DNA from: Alphaproteobacteria bacterium
GTDB taxonomy: Bacteria; Pseudomonadota; Alphaproteobacteria; Holosporales; Holosporaceae
DNA length: 21,793 nucleotides
Assembly: GCA_016870135.1 (NCBI GenBank)
Contig: VGCF01000009.1
Coordinates: forward strand, 1-21,793
Reading direction: 5' to 3'
Shown: positions 6,581-13,893 of the stretch, one piece after another
How the letters are laid out: every line of letters begins with the position of its first letter
Numbering within the stretch: position 1 is the first letter of the stretch
The notes under the pieces: generated by a model
Told to the model about the DNA's origin: nothing
Database searches by the model: none
Seen by the model: the letters and a program-made list of their open reading frames with translations, nothing else
Translations under genes and position numbers: made by a program

Positions 6581-7792
6581 TTATTTGCGTGTTTCTTGCA
6601 TCTGAGCAATTTCTTGTTTGGAATAAATCAGGTGCGGACGTTTGGTTACAATGTTGTCTAACCATTGGGCCAATGCCCCATCGCCCAGAATGTTGCCCGC
6701 GGTTAAAACGGGGTCAAACAATACGTACAGGGCATAAATCAATGAAAACATCACATCTGTAAAGGCAAAATAGGTCAGAAGTAAGGATTTGATGACCAAT
6801 ATTCCGCCACCGGGAATACCTGCGCAGGCAAACCGTGCGACAAAAAACCAGACAGAGAACATTAAATAATTAGGCCAAGATGGATCCTCTACCCCATAGG
6901 TTTTTAAAACAGCATAGGCCAAAATGACATCTGTAAAACATTCTCCGATCATGTGAATATTCACCAATACGGGCACAGTAACCTTGGCCATTTGCTTGTG
7001 GGTGGTGTTTTTTTCGACCCCTTGAATCAACAGAGGCATACTAGCCGCACTGGACATACTGGTAAACCCGCTGATGGTTGCGGGAATCATATTTTGAATT
7101 AATTCGAACATTCTTGAAACAGACCCCTTGGCCAGAGCCCAATACAGTAAAAAAATGTATGTAAATTGAGCCACGGCAATGCATGCAAACACCACAGAGT
7201 AATTTTTCAATATGGTGATGAATACTCCTTCGTGCTGTAATTTAATGACAAATCCCACCACAAAGACGGGGATCACCAGGGTTAATGTTTTTAATATTAT
7301 GCCGACCAATTGGTCTAGAAATCTGGACATCATCAGGGCACGCTCTGGTATGAAAAAAGCTCCTATTAGCCCAAAAAACACAGCGCTTAACATGACCACG
7401 CTGTTAGAAACCCACGCATCAAGCTCCCATTCCCACAGGGGGGTCAGCGGGGTTATAACGGGGGGAAGCTCCATAGATAAATCCATGTTGTACAGAGCAA
7501 GGCCGACAAATCGTGCCAGAAAAACAGCCACAAAAGTCGACAGACACACTGTTCCTAAGATCAGGCCCACAATCCAGGTGGCTTTTTTCGCCATTAATAC
7601 GGCTGCGCTGAATAGTAATCCAAAAATAATAATGGGTAAAACTGTAACAATTAGTCCTTTTATAGAAATACTGGTGGCGTATAATCCAGATTTTAAACCG
7701 ACAGGCAAGAGGTTCCCAAATGCCAAAATGCTGGCGATCAGACCGAACAAAATCAGAGGCATCTTATTGGATAAGCTTTTAAATAGAGACAT
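6581..7792 (-). CDS. DAACS-family dicarboxylate/amino-acid:cation symporter
   Basis: An inner-membrane carrier of the GltP/DctA/SstT type, which takes up glutamate, aspartate, C4-dicarboxylates or Ser/Thr with Na+ or H+. The protein is almost wholly hydrophobic. It carries the re-entrant loop ISGFTSMSSAASMPL (Ser-rich HP1 motif), a second conserved region with NIHMIGECFTDVILAYAV, a glycine-rich GIPGGGI (HP2) and GDGALAQWLDNI in the last helix, which are family hallmarks. The exact substrate cannot be read from these motifs. I place the start at the ATG at 7790-7792 (MSLFKSL, 403 residues), which matches usual N-termini. A TTG at 7823-7825, behind an AAGAG, would add 11 residues. The gene is divergent from bamD and upstream of alr on the same strand. 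Uptake of host amino acids would fit a host-associated life, but that is only inference. Confidence 0.92.
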   Translation of the reverse strand: MSLFKSLSNKMPLILFGLIASILAFGNLLPVGLKSGLYATSISIKGLIVTVLPIIIFGLLFSAAVLMAKKATWIVGLILGTVCLSTFVAVFLARFVGLALYNMDLSMELPPVITPLTPLWEWELDAWVSNSVVMLSAVFFGLIGAFFIPERALMMSRFLDQLVGIILKTLTLVIPVFVVGFVIKLQHEGVFITILKNYSVVFACIAVAQFTYIFLLYWALAKGSVSRMFELIQNMIPATISGFTSMSSAASMPLLIQGVEKNTTHKQMAKVTVPVLVNIHMIGECFTDVILAYAVLKTYGVEDPSWPNYLMFSVWFFVARFACAGIPGGGILVIKSLLLTYFAFTDVMFSLIYALYVLFDPVLTAGNILGDGALAQWLDNIVTKRPHLIYSKQEIAQMQETRK

Positions 7793-7865
7793 AGGTGCTT
7801 TTATAGGGGGACTGTATAGAAACAACGTACTCTTTTTTTTAGATAAAGATAATCCCTTGCACCCG

Positions 7866-7880
7866 ATGTTTTTAAAACAT
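7866..7880. repeat. AT-rich odd palindrome between the symporter gene and bamD
   Basis: ATGTTTT-T-AAAACAT is a perfect 15-base palindrome in the divergent intergenic region. It could be an operator, but in AT-rich DNA it may be chance. Confidence 0.25.
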
Positions 7881-8002
7881 TTTTAAACACCAGGTGACGT
7901 TTTCAGCCAGATTGTTTTATGGTGCGGCTATGGTTACCACCAAGAAACATGCTATTTTAAGGTATTATAGGATGGGTAAAAATCAAAAAAAGGACTCTGT
8001 GC

Positions 8003-8809
8003 GTGGACAATAAGCAATTTTGCAATACTGTTTTTTTGATGCTCTGCTTTGGGATGGTTTTATCGGGTTGCGCTTCTAAGACCCCAGTTTATGACGAAAA
8101 GCCCATCAAAGATTTGTATCAAAGGGCAAAAGAATTGATGGAGAAAAAGAGTTATGAGCGTGCAGCCGATGCTTTTGATGAGGTCGAGCGCCAGCATCCT
8201 TATTCTGATTCTGCCAGTCAGGCCCAATTGCTGTCGGCCTATTGTGCATTTAAGGCCCAAAAATTCCCCAGAGCCATTGCCTCTTTGGATGTTTTTATCG
8301 ATCTGCACCCAGGATCTGCCAGTATTTCTTATGCCTATTACCTGCGCGCATTGTCTTATTATAATGACATGTTGGGTCTGACCAAGGATAAACAACTGGC
8401 AGAATCGGCTCTGGCAGCCTTTAAAGAGGTGTTGCGCCGTTTTCCCACCAGTGAATATGCCCATGATGCCAAGATCAAGGAAGAATTTATATCCGAACAT
8501 TTGGCCTGTCACAGTATGTTGGCGGCCAAATCGTCCTTGTTTGATAACCGACATGTGGCGGCGTGGATTCAGTTTTCACGATTGATGGACCGATGGCCCC
8601 GCAGCATCCTGATGCCAGAGGTGTTATACCGTTTAATCGAGGCTCAGCTGGCCTTAGGCATGATGCCGGCGGCCCATAAAACGTATGCCATGTTGACCTA
8701 TAATTTTCCAAAAAATGTGTGGACCCAACGGGGGGATTCGTTGCTTAAAATGATAAAGTCTCCTGCTTGCGCCCCAGCCATTTGTGCAAAACCTGCAATA
8801 AAAGGATAG
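8003..8809 (+). CDS. bamD: Outer-membrane assembly lipoprotein BamD
   Basis: BamD is the essential lipoprotein partner of BamA in the BAM complex, which inserts beta-barrel proteins into the outer membrane; it acts at the periplasmic face. The N-terminus has a hydrophobic signal peptide ending in VLSGC, so Cys23 is the lipidated residue. It is followed by TPR-like helices: LYQRAKELMEKKSYERAADAF, then VERQHPYSDSASQAQ and FPRAIASLDVFIDLHPGS, and LAAFKEVLRRFPTSEYAHDA. The HPYS and RFP-S-Y motifs are typical of BamD/YfiO. At 268 residues it is normal. The start is GTG at 8003, chosen because AAAAAGGA lies about 8 bases upstream. It heads a same-strand run with the RNase D gene and accD. The C-terminal ~15 residues after the last helix are Ala/Pro/Cys rich and look non-conserved. 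Confidence 0.94.
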   Translation: MDNKQFCNTVFLMLCFGMVLSGCASKTPVYDEKPIKDLYQRAKELMEKKSYERAADAFDEVERQHPYSDSASQAQLLSAYCAFKAQKFPRAIASLDVFIDLHPGSASISYAYYLRALSYYNDMLGLTKDKQLAESALAAFKEVLRRFPTSEYAHDAKIKEEFISEHLACHSMLAAKSSLFDNRHVAAWIQFSRLMDRWPRSILMPEVLYRLIEAQLALGMMPAAHKTYAMLTYNFPKNVWTQRGDSLLKMIKSPACAPAICAKPAIKG

Positions 8810-8862
8810 CATGCGGGTTGCATCCACAGGGGTTCTGGGCGTAATCTGGGGCAAAACAATAC

Positions 8863-8868
8863 AGGAGG
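8863..8868 (+). promoter_or_regulatory. Strong ribosome-binding site deciding a TTG start
   Basis: AGGAGG ends 6 bases before TTG (8875-8877), which fixes the start of the RNase D gene at TTG rather than at the ATG pair near 8917. Confidence 0.7.
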
Positions 8869-8874
8869 GGCACA

Positions 8875-9543
8875 TTGAGAATAAGAGAGTTGCCGGACGT
8901 TCGTGGGCCAAAAGACATGATGAAAAAGCCTTTGGATGTGCGTTTATACGCCGATGATTTACCCCACAACGTGGTGTTCGAGCGATCGGTTGCCATTGAT
9001 ACCGAAACTATGGGACTAGAGTCAGAGCGCGATCGTTTGTGCTTGGTGCAATTGTGTCAAGGAGACGGCATTTGTCATTTGGTTCAAATTGCCCGGGATA
9101 AACGGCCCGCACCTCGGTTAAAGGCGATGTTGACCAATCCCAATGTTGAGAAAATTTTTCATTTTGCCCGTTTTGACATCAGAGCCCTCTATGTCGGGTT
9201 GGATGCATTGTGTGCTGGCCCTATTTATTGTACGAAAATTGCGTCTCGCTTGGTCAGAACGTACACCCAGTACCATGGTTTGGCGTCCTTGTGTCGCGAA
9301 TTGCTGGGTACAGATTTATCAAAGTCAGAGCAATGTTCTGATTGGGGGGTCGAAACGCTGTCAGAGTCTCAGAAACATTATGCGGCATCGGATGTATTGT
9401 ATCTGCATGCATTGAAATCCCAACTGGATGTCCGTTTGATCAGAGAAGGTCGACAAGATTTGTTCAAGGCCATTTGTCGATTTTTACCCACCAGAGTGGT
9501 GGCGGATGTGGCGGGTTTTCCCGATGATTTGTTCTCACACTAA
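8875..9543 (+). CDS. rnd: RNase D-like 3'-5' exoribonuclease (DEDDy family)
   Basis: A cytoplasmic exonuclease that trims the 3' ends of tRNA precursors and other stable RNAs. The DEDDy residues are all present: Asp42 and Glu44 in AIDTETMGL, Asp101 in FHFARFDIRAL, and Tyr169 plus Asp173 in HYAASDVLYLHAL. At 222 residues it has only the exonuclease domain and no C-terminal HRDC domains (E. coli RNase D is about 375), as is common for the short alphaproteobacterial type. The TTG start is supported by a strong ribosome-binding site. It follows bamD by 65 bases. Because the tRNA-Thr here has no encoded CCA, 3' trimming followed by CCA addition is required, a job that exonucleases of this kind can share. 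The symbol is by family and not proven orthology with E. coli rnd. Confidence 0.9.
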   Translation: MRIRELPDVRGPKDMMKKPLDVRLYADDLPHNVVFERSVAIDTETMGLESERDRLCLVQLCQGDGICHLVQIARDKRPAPRLKAMLTNPNVEKIFHFARFDIRALYVGLDALCAGPIYCTKIASRLVRTYTQYHGLASLCRELLGTDLSKSEQCSDWGVETLSESQKHYAASDVLYLHALKSQLDVRLIREGRQDLFKAICRFLPTRVVADVAGFPDDLFSH

Positions 9544-9552
9544 ATGTGCACC

Positions 9553-9615
9553 CTGGGGCAGGACTGTGGTGTGCTACGGCTCTAGGCGCTTGCCCCAGAG
9601 CGGGTTATGATGGGG
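9553..9615 (+). promoter_or_regulatory. Candidate hairpin with alternative pairing before accD
   Basis: CTGGGGCA (9553-9560) pairs exactly with TGCCCCAG (9591-9598). The same CCCCA (9593-9597) can instead pair with TGGGG (9611-9615) close to the accD start. Two exclusive folds are a feature of attenuators or translational switches, but no T-run follows and I see no conserved riboswitch core. Confidence 0.25.
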
Positions 9616-9638
9616 TAAAACCTGATGATTGAAGACAG

Positions 9639-10496
9639 ATGAGCTGGTTAACGCACTTTATTCCACCAAAAATCCGATCGTTGGGCAAAAAACGAGATGT
9701 TCCAGAATCTCTGTGGTTGTCTTGTTTGGGGTGTGAAAAAATGATTTTTCAAAAACACCTGGAAGACAATCTGTTTATGTGCCCTCATTGCGGGCATCAC
9801 GCCATGTGGCCTGTGGCGGCCCGATTGGCCCATTTATTCGATGATGGGTATTATCAGATTTTGCCTTTGCCCACGGTGCCTTTGGACCCTTTGGGTTTTC
9901 GAGATCAAAAAAAATACACAGATCGATTAAAAGATGCCCGACAAAAGACCAAAGAAACCGATGCGGTAACGTTGGCTGTGGGCAAAGTAGGTGGCGTTTC
10001 GGTGGTGGTGGCCTGTTTTAATTTTGCGTTTATTGGCGGCTCTATGGGGATGGCCGCAGGCGAGGCTCTGATTCAGGGGGCTAGAACGGCGGTGGATAAA
10101 ACAGCATGCTTTTTGATGGTGTCATCCTCTGGTGGCGCACGCATGCAAGAGGGGATTTTGTCGCTGATGCAAATGCCGCGCAGCACCATCGCCGTACAAA
10201 TGGTCAAAGAGGCTCGGCTGCCCGTGGTGATGCTGATGGCGCACCCCACCACAGGAGGCGTGGCGGCATCCTTTGCGGCATTGGGGGACATCACCTTTGC
10301 AGAGCCTGGGGCCATTATTGGGTTTACCGGCGCGCGCGTGATCCAAGAAACATTGCGCCAACCGTTGCCAGAGGGGTTTCAGACCGCAGAATTCCAAAAG
10401 AAACATGGGTTTGTGGATCTGATTACATCGCGCAGCGTGTTCAGAGAAGCCTTTTCGAATCTGTTGCAGACGTTACAACACAGCATGATTAGGTGA
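9639..10496 (+). CDS. accD: Acetyl-CoA carboxylase, carboxyltransferase subunit beta
   Basis: AccD, with AccA, moves the carboxyl group from biotin on AccB to acetyl-CoA, giving malonyl-CoA for fatty-acid synthesis. The N-terminal zinc ribbon has four cysteines, Cys29, Cys32, Cys48 and Cys51, ending CPHCGHH. The crotonase-like carboxyltransferase domain follows, with the GSMGMAAGEAL region, SSGGARMQEG, GGVAASFA-LGD and AEPGAIIGFTGARVIQ. At 285 residues it is of usual size. The ATG is preceded by a GAAG stretch. In many alphaproteobacteria accD is followed by folC; here the next gene is secE, 81 bases away and with its own promoter. birA, elsewhere in the window, biotinylates the carrier for this enzyme. 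Confidence 0.97.
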   Translation: MSWLTHFIPPKIRSLGKKRDVPESLWLSCLGCEKMIFQKHLEDNLFMCPHCGHHAMWPVAARLAHLFDDGYYQILPLPTVPLDPLGFRDQKKYTDRLKDARQKTKETDAVTLAVGKVGGVSVVVACFNFAFIGGSMGMAAGEALIQGARTAVDKTACFLMVSSSGGARMQEGILSLMQMPRSTIAVQMVKEARLPVVMLMAHPTTGGVAASFAALGDITFAEPGAIIGFTGARVIQETLRQPLPEGFQTAEFQKKHGFVDLITSRSVFREAFSNLLQTLQHSMIR

Positions 10497-10518
10497 ATGG
10501 GGGGTGGGTTTGGATAAA

Positions 10519-10548
10519 TTGACAAGATGATCCGAAATCAGGTATAAA
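10519..10548 (+). promoter_or_regulatory. Sigma-70-type promoter for secE-nusG and ribosomal protein genes
   Basis: TTGACA (10519-10524), an exact consensus -35, and TATAAA (10543-10548) are 18 bases apart, about 30 bases upstream of the secE ATG. It is the best promoter match in the window and probably drives secE-nusG and possibly the genes beyond. Confidence 0.7.
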
Positions 10549-10577
10549 AAGGGATTGCCACAAGATATGAGTGACAT

Positions 10578-10772
10578 ATGGGGTCAAAATGGTTAAAGTC
10601 GTCACGTTTGTTTTTTGATCAGGTGATGCAAGAGACCAGACGAGTGGTTTGGCCAACGCAAAGAGATGTGGTGTTTACCAGCATTATTGTCTTTATTATT
10701 GCGGCCATGTTTTCCATTTTTCTGTTTTTTGTGGATCAGGTGGTGGTGGGTAGTCTTCGGCTCGTACTATAG
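10578..10772 (+). CDS. secE: Preprotein translocase subunit SecE
   Basis: SecE clamps SecY in the inner-membrane protein channel. The 64 residues form the short, single-span type common outside the enterobacteria. An amphipathic cytoplasmic helix with the family motif QETRRVVWPTQRDV precedes one membrane segment (about residues 33-54, from TSIIVFIIAAMF on). The ATG at 10578 keeps the usual spacing ahead of the motif; a clear ribosome-binding site is not seen. nusG begins 8 bases after its stop, the standard pairing. Export through SecYEG feeds the LepB and BAM functions encoded elsewhere in the window. Confidence 0.95.
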   Translation: MGSKWLKSSRLFFDQVMQETRRVVWPTQRDVVFTSIIVFIIAAMFSIFLFFVDQVVVGSLRLVL

Positions 10773-10780
10773 GATAGATT

Positions 10781-11323
10781 ATGTCAGATTTTAAATGGTA
10801 TGTCGTTCATGTGGCCGCTGGCAGTGAAAACAGGGTTGCGTCCGATCTGTCGGTGCAGTTCTCTAAGGCAGGCATAGCCGATCTGTTGGAAGATGTTTTG
10901 GTTTTAAAGAAAATGGTTCACGCCACGCGTCGCGGCAATGCGGTCCAGCAAGAGGAACGTATTTTGCCTGGGTATGTTTTGGTGCGTATGATTTCTACGC
11001 CAGATGCGTTAAATACCATTCGGCGGGCACCTCGGGTGATTGGGATGTTAGGGGCAGATTTACGTAGCGATCCAAAGCCATTATCGGATGCGGATATGGA
11101 AAATTTGTTGAATCAGATTGATGGTTCCGATGGGACGGCCTCTGTTTCTGGTGTCTCCTTCGAGCCTGGCGAAATCCTTCGTGTAACGGATGGTTTGTTT
11201 TCTGGGCTAGAGGGGGTAGTCGAAGAGGTAGACATGTTGCGCATGCGGTTAAAAGTTTCCATTTCCATTTTTGGGCGACCTACGCCTGTGGATCTGGATT
11301 TTGCGCATGTCGAGAAAACTTAG
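10781..11323 (+). CDS. nusG: Transcription termination/antitermination factor NusG
   Basis: NusG binds the beta' clamp helices of RNA polymerase to favour processive elongation. Through its KOW domain it contacts Rho or ribosomal protein S10. The N-terminal domain starts with WYVVHVAAGSENRVA and holds ERILPGYVLVRM. The KOW domain begins near residue 128 with FEPGEILRVTDGLFSGLEGVVEEVD and ends in the beta strand with PVDLDFAHVEKT. At 180 residues it is normal. AGGA overlaps the end of secE, 6 bases before the ATG, so the two genes are translated closely together. It sits immediately upstream of the L11-L1 genes as in most bacteria. Confidence 0.97.
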   Translation: MSDFKWYVVHVAAGSENRVASDLSVQFSKAGIADLLEDVLVLKKMVHATRRGNAVQQEERILPGYVLVRMISTPDALNTIRRAPRVIGMLGADLRSDPKPLSDADMENLLNQIDGSDGTASVSGVSFEPGEILRVTDGLFSGLEGVVEEVDMLRMRLKVSISIFGRPTPVDLDFAHVEKT

Positions 11324-11406
11324 GAATACGTGACCGTTGGGTGGTGTTCAGGTGGGTAAAAAAAGGGTATTTTAAAGGAAACTAGGGTTTATCAAAGGGG
11401 ATAGCA

Positions 11407-11835
11407 ATGGCGAAAAAAATTATAGGAACAATCAAGTTGCAAATTATGGCGGGGAAAGCTACTCCAGCTCCTCCCGTTGGTCCTGCTTTGGGTCAAAAAG
11501 GTTTGAATATTATGGAGTTTTGTAAGGCGTTTAATGCGCAGACCGCTGGTATGCCGTCGGATGCGCGTATCCCTGTGGTCATCACAGCGTTTGCCGACAA
11601 AACTTTTACATTTTTTCTGACCAAGCCTCCTGCTTCATATTATTTGCAAAAAGCTGCGGCCATTGCAAAAGGCAGTGTGGCGCCTGGGCGCACCATTAAT
11701 GGCAAGATCACCCGCGATCAGCTGCTTGAAATTGCCAAGGAAAAAATGCAGGATATGAATGCTTATACACCAGAAGCGGCTGTCTCTATGCTAGAGGGAA
11801 CGGCGCGTTCTATGGGAATCGAGGTTACAGAATGA
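11407..11835 (+). CDS. rplK: 50S ribosomal protein L11
   Basis: L11 forms the stalk base of the large subunit with 23S rRNA and takes part in GTPase factor binding. The 142 residues match the family. Typical marks are GKATPAPPVGPALGQKGLNIMEFCKAFN at the N-terminal domain, the FTFFLTKPPASYYLQKAA linker region, and a C-terminal RNA-binding domain with GKITRDQLLEIAKEKMQDMN and EGTARSMGIEV. AAAGGGG lies 6 bases before the ATG. The last four bases overlap the rplA start (ATGA), so L1 translation is coupled. The 83-base gap after nusG shows no clear terminator, so read-through from secE-nusG is likely. Confidence 0.98.
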   Translation: MAKKIIGTIKLQIMAGKATPAPPVGPALGQKGLNIMEFCKAFNAQTAGMPSDARIPVVITAFADKTFTFFLTKPPASYYLQKAAAIAKGSVAPGRTINGKITRDQLLEIAKEKMQDMNAYTPEAAVSMLEGTARSMGIEVTE

Positions 11836-12536
11836 TAAAAATCGAAAAAAAGAGCAAGCGCATTCGTGCGCGCGACGTCAATATTGACTTTTCAAAGCAT
11901 TACACCGTTGATGAGGCTCTGGGTCTGATCAAGGATCGTGCCAACGCAAAGTTTGACGAAACCGTGGAAGTTGTTTTTGCATGCAATATTGATCCCAGAA
12001 AAGGCGATCAAAACATTCGCGGCATGGTGGAATTGCCTGCAGGTACGGGGCGCAGTGTGCGTATCGCTGTTTTTGCCCAAGGTGAGCAAGCACAGCAAGC
12101 GCGGGATGCAGGGGCCGAAGTCGTGGGTGATTTGGACTTGATCGATGAAGTTCAGAAAGGGCGCATTGATTTTGATCTGTGTATTGCTACGCCGCCTATG
12201 ATGGCACATTTAAGCAAGCTGGGTAAAATTTTGGGTCCAAAGCAGTTAATGCCCAATCCAAAATTGGGTACAGTCACCATGAATGTGGCGGGTGCCATTC
12301 AATCGGCTAAAAAAGGGCAAGTGTCTTTGCGTGCTGAAAAGCAAGGGATTGTTCATGCCATTTTGGGTAAAGCCAGTTTTGCCACGCAGGCATTAGAGCA
12401 AAACTTTGCGGCTGTTCAGGCTGCTTTGCTAGAGATGAAGCCAGAGGGAGTAAAGGGGCATTTGATTAAAAGGGCTTTTTTATCGTCTACCATGGGTTTT
12501 TCTTTGACATTGGATCTGAATAAAGGCTTGTCATAA
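11832..12536 (+). CDS. rplA: 50S ribosomal protein L1
   Basis: L1 is the mobile stalk protein near the E site and in many bacteria represses its own operon by binding the mRNA. At 234 residues it is of normal length. Family stretches are present: FDETVEVVFACNIDPRKGDQNIRG in the N-terminal half, AEVVGDLDLIDEVQKGRIDFDLCIATPPMM in domain II, and GKILGPKQLMPNPKLGTV, the L1 signature. The ending with SSTMGFSLTLDL is also typical. The start overlaps rplK by four bases. I could not recognise an L1-binding mimic in the leader of rplK by eye. Confidence 0.98.
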   Translation: MIKIEKKSKRIRARDVNIDFSKHYTVDEALGLIKDRANAKFDETVEVVFACNIDPRKGDQNIRGMVELPAGTGRSVRIAVFAQGEQAQQARDAGAEVVGDLDLIDEVQKGRIDFDLCIATPPMMAHLSKLGKILGPKQLMPNPKLGTVTMNVAGAIQSAKKGQVSLRAEKQGIVHAILGKASFATQALEQNFAAVQAALLEMKPEGVKGHLIKRAFLSSTMGFSLTLDLNKGLS

Positions 12537-12590
12537 GGGTAGAAGTGTGGTGTAATTTAAGGATGATTTTTAATTAAGGAGGGCGTGCGA

Positions 12591-13103
12591 GTGACTCGTT
12601 CAGAAAAAAAGCTTTTTGTTGAAAAGTTTTCGGAATCCTGTGGTTCCTATCCTTGCATGATCGTTGTTCGTCAGGTGGGGCTTTCGGCCGAGCCATTCAG
12701 CCAGTTGCGTAAAAATGTACGATCTGCAGGGGCTCGTTTTCAGGTTGTAAAGAACAACTTGGCAAAGAGAGTGTTTGATGATGGTAGTATTCAAGAGTGG
12801 TTCAAGGGTCCATTGGGGATTGTTTTTTCTCAGGATCCTGTTTCCGCATCAAAAGTGATCGAAGAGTTTTCCAAGAAAAGAGAGGCCAATTTTCACCCCA
12901 TCGGTGGAATTTTAAATGGTAAGAATCTTTCCAAGGAAGACATTAAAAGATTAGCGACATTGCCAACATTGGATCAATTGCGTGGTCAGATTTTGGGTCT
13001 CATCAGTTCTCCGGCGTCGACGCTGTTGAGAACCATCAAAGAGCCAAGTCGTGGAGTTGTCGGTACTTTGGGGGCTTATATTAAACAACAACAAGGAGAG
13101 TAA
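12591..13103 (+). CDS. rplJ: 50S ribosomal protein L10
   Basis: L10 anchors the L7/L12 dimers to the ribosome and usually represses its own operon by binding the mRNA leader. The protein opens with TRSEKKLFVEKF, the standard L10 start. It continues with LRKNVRSAGARFQVVKNNLAKR, the GPLGIVFSQDP stretch and a C-terminal helix for L7/L12 binding. I chose GTG at 12591 (171 codons including the stop) because AGGAGG at 12577-12582 leaves 8 bases. The GTG at 12585 has only 2, although it would add just two residues. rplL starts 2 bases after its stop. The rplA-rplJ gap is only about 54 bases, too short for the long E. coli-type L10 leader. Confidence 0.97.
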   Translation: MTRSEKKLFVEKFSESCGSYPCMIVVRQVGLSAEPFSQLRKNVRSAGARFQVVKNNLAKRVFDDGSIQEWFKGPLGIVFSQDPVSASKVIEEFSKKREANFHPIGGILNGKNLSKEDIKRLATLPTLDQLRGQILGLISSPASTLLRTIKEPSRGVVGTLGAYIKQQQGE

Positions 13104-13105
13104 AA

Positions 13106-13492
13106 ATGTCTAATGCAATGACACTGGAAAATATCGTTGAGAGTTTGAGTAATTTGACCGTTCTAGAAGCTGCTGAGTTGACGAAACTATTGGAAGAAAA
13201 GTGGGGTGTTTCTGCGGCTGCTCCTATGATGATGGGTCCTGCTGCTGGTGCTGCTCCTGTTGCCGATGCTGCTGATGAGCAATCAGAGTTCAGCGTTGTA
13301 TTGGTCGAGGCAGGTGAGAAAAAGATTGAGGTGATTAAGGAATTGCGTGTTTTGACTGGTTTGGGTCTGAAGGAGGCCAAGGACATGGCGGACAAAGCAG
13401 ATGCCGCTGTCAAAGAGGGTCTTCCTAAAAAAGAAGCCGAAGAAATGAAAAAGAAATTAGAGGCTGTGGGTGCGAAAGTTAAGTTGGTTTAA
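13106..13492 (+). CDS. rplL: 50S ribosomal protein L7/L12
   Basis: L7/L12 forms the multimeric stalk that recruits IF2, EF-Tu, EF-G and RF3. The N-terminal dimer domain has LENIVESLSNLTVLEAAELTKLLEEKWGV. The flexible hinge is Ala/Pro/Gly/Met rich. The C-terminal domain has EFSVVLVEAGEKKIEVIKELR, LTGLGLKEAKDMAD and a Lys-rich last helix. At 128 residues it is slightly longer than the E. coli protein (121). AAGGAGAG lies 5 bases before the ATG and overlaps the rplJ end, a strong site that fits the need for extra copies of this protein. Confidence 0.98.
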   Translation: MSNAMTLENIVESLSNLTVLEAAELTKLLEEKWGVSAAAPMMMGPAAGAAPVADAADEQSEFSVVLVEAGEKKIEVIKELRVLTGLGLKEAKDMADKADAAVKEGLPKKEAEEMKKKLEAVGAKVKLV

Positions 13493-13893
13493 TTTTCTGA
13501 TGCTGTGCCTTATGAATTTTGTGATTTAAGGTTGGAAAGAAGGGTGCTTGTGTTCTGCAGTGGTTCACGAGTGCCTTTCTTTTTGTGCTTTTGAAAAAAA
13601 TTAAAAAAGAGTTTTTTCTGCGGTAAATTCCCGATTGCCATCCTTTTGGGGATTTTCTAGTCTCTGAGGCAGAGTGGTTCTGTAAGGCAAAAGTGATGGT
13701 GGGGTTTCTCTGGGTGACCCGCAAGTCTTAAAAATACGGTGCTGCAAGAAGTGCGCTCTTGTGGAAAAATCGGGATCGGTGGTTCGGGCATCTTGGAAGG
13801 GTTCTGGGTCCTAAAAACAAAGATTTTCTGGAGCAGGAGTAATTTAGGTGATCGAGTTTTTTGCAAAGTCAATCAATCAACAAGGAGGTTGAA
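13493..13893 (+). other. rplL-rpoB intergenic region, no gene seen
   Basis: About 400 bases separate rplL and rpoB. No supported coding frame is present. It holds the long hairpin at 13534-13584, an A/T hairpin (AAAAAAGAGTTTTTT, 13603-13617), a small CTCTG-AGG-CAGAG stem near 13660, and an 8-base long-range complement (TCCCGATT at 13629-13636 with AATCGGGA at 13768-13775). No convincing promoter for rpoB was found, so the polymerase genes probably depend on read-through. Confidence 0.6.
13534..13584 (+). terminator. Long hairpin with T-run: attenuator and/or RNase III site before rpoBC
   Basis: The left arm 13534-13552 and right arm 13566-13584 pair over 19 continuous positions, including several G-T pairs, around a 13-base loop. 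The right arm ends in TTTTT, followed by GTGCTTTTG. In E. coli the same gene boundary carries a partial terminator and an RNase III processing hairpin; a similar role here is inferred from position and shape. Because rpoBC lack a visible promoter, full termination is unlikely. Confidence 0.65.

Noticed and set aside
7212..7886. 224-codon plus-strand frame opposite the symporter
   Set aside because: It is antisense to a clear membrane carrier and rich in Thr/Asn/Ile from the complement of hydrophobic codons. No family features.
12537..12590. L10 autoregulatory leader
   Set aside because: The gap is too short for the known long L10 leader and I see no kink-turn-like motif.
13861..13893. Upstream TTG start for rpoB adding 11 residues
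   Set aside because: A strong AAGGAGG sits between it and the ATG at 13894, and the protein from that ATG begins as RpoB usually does.
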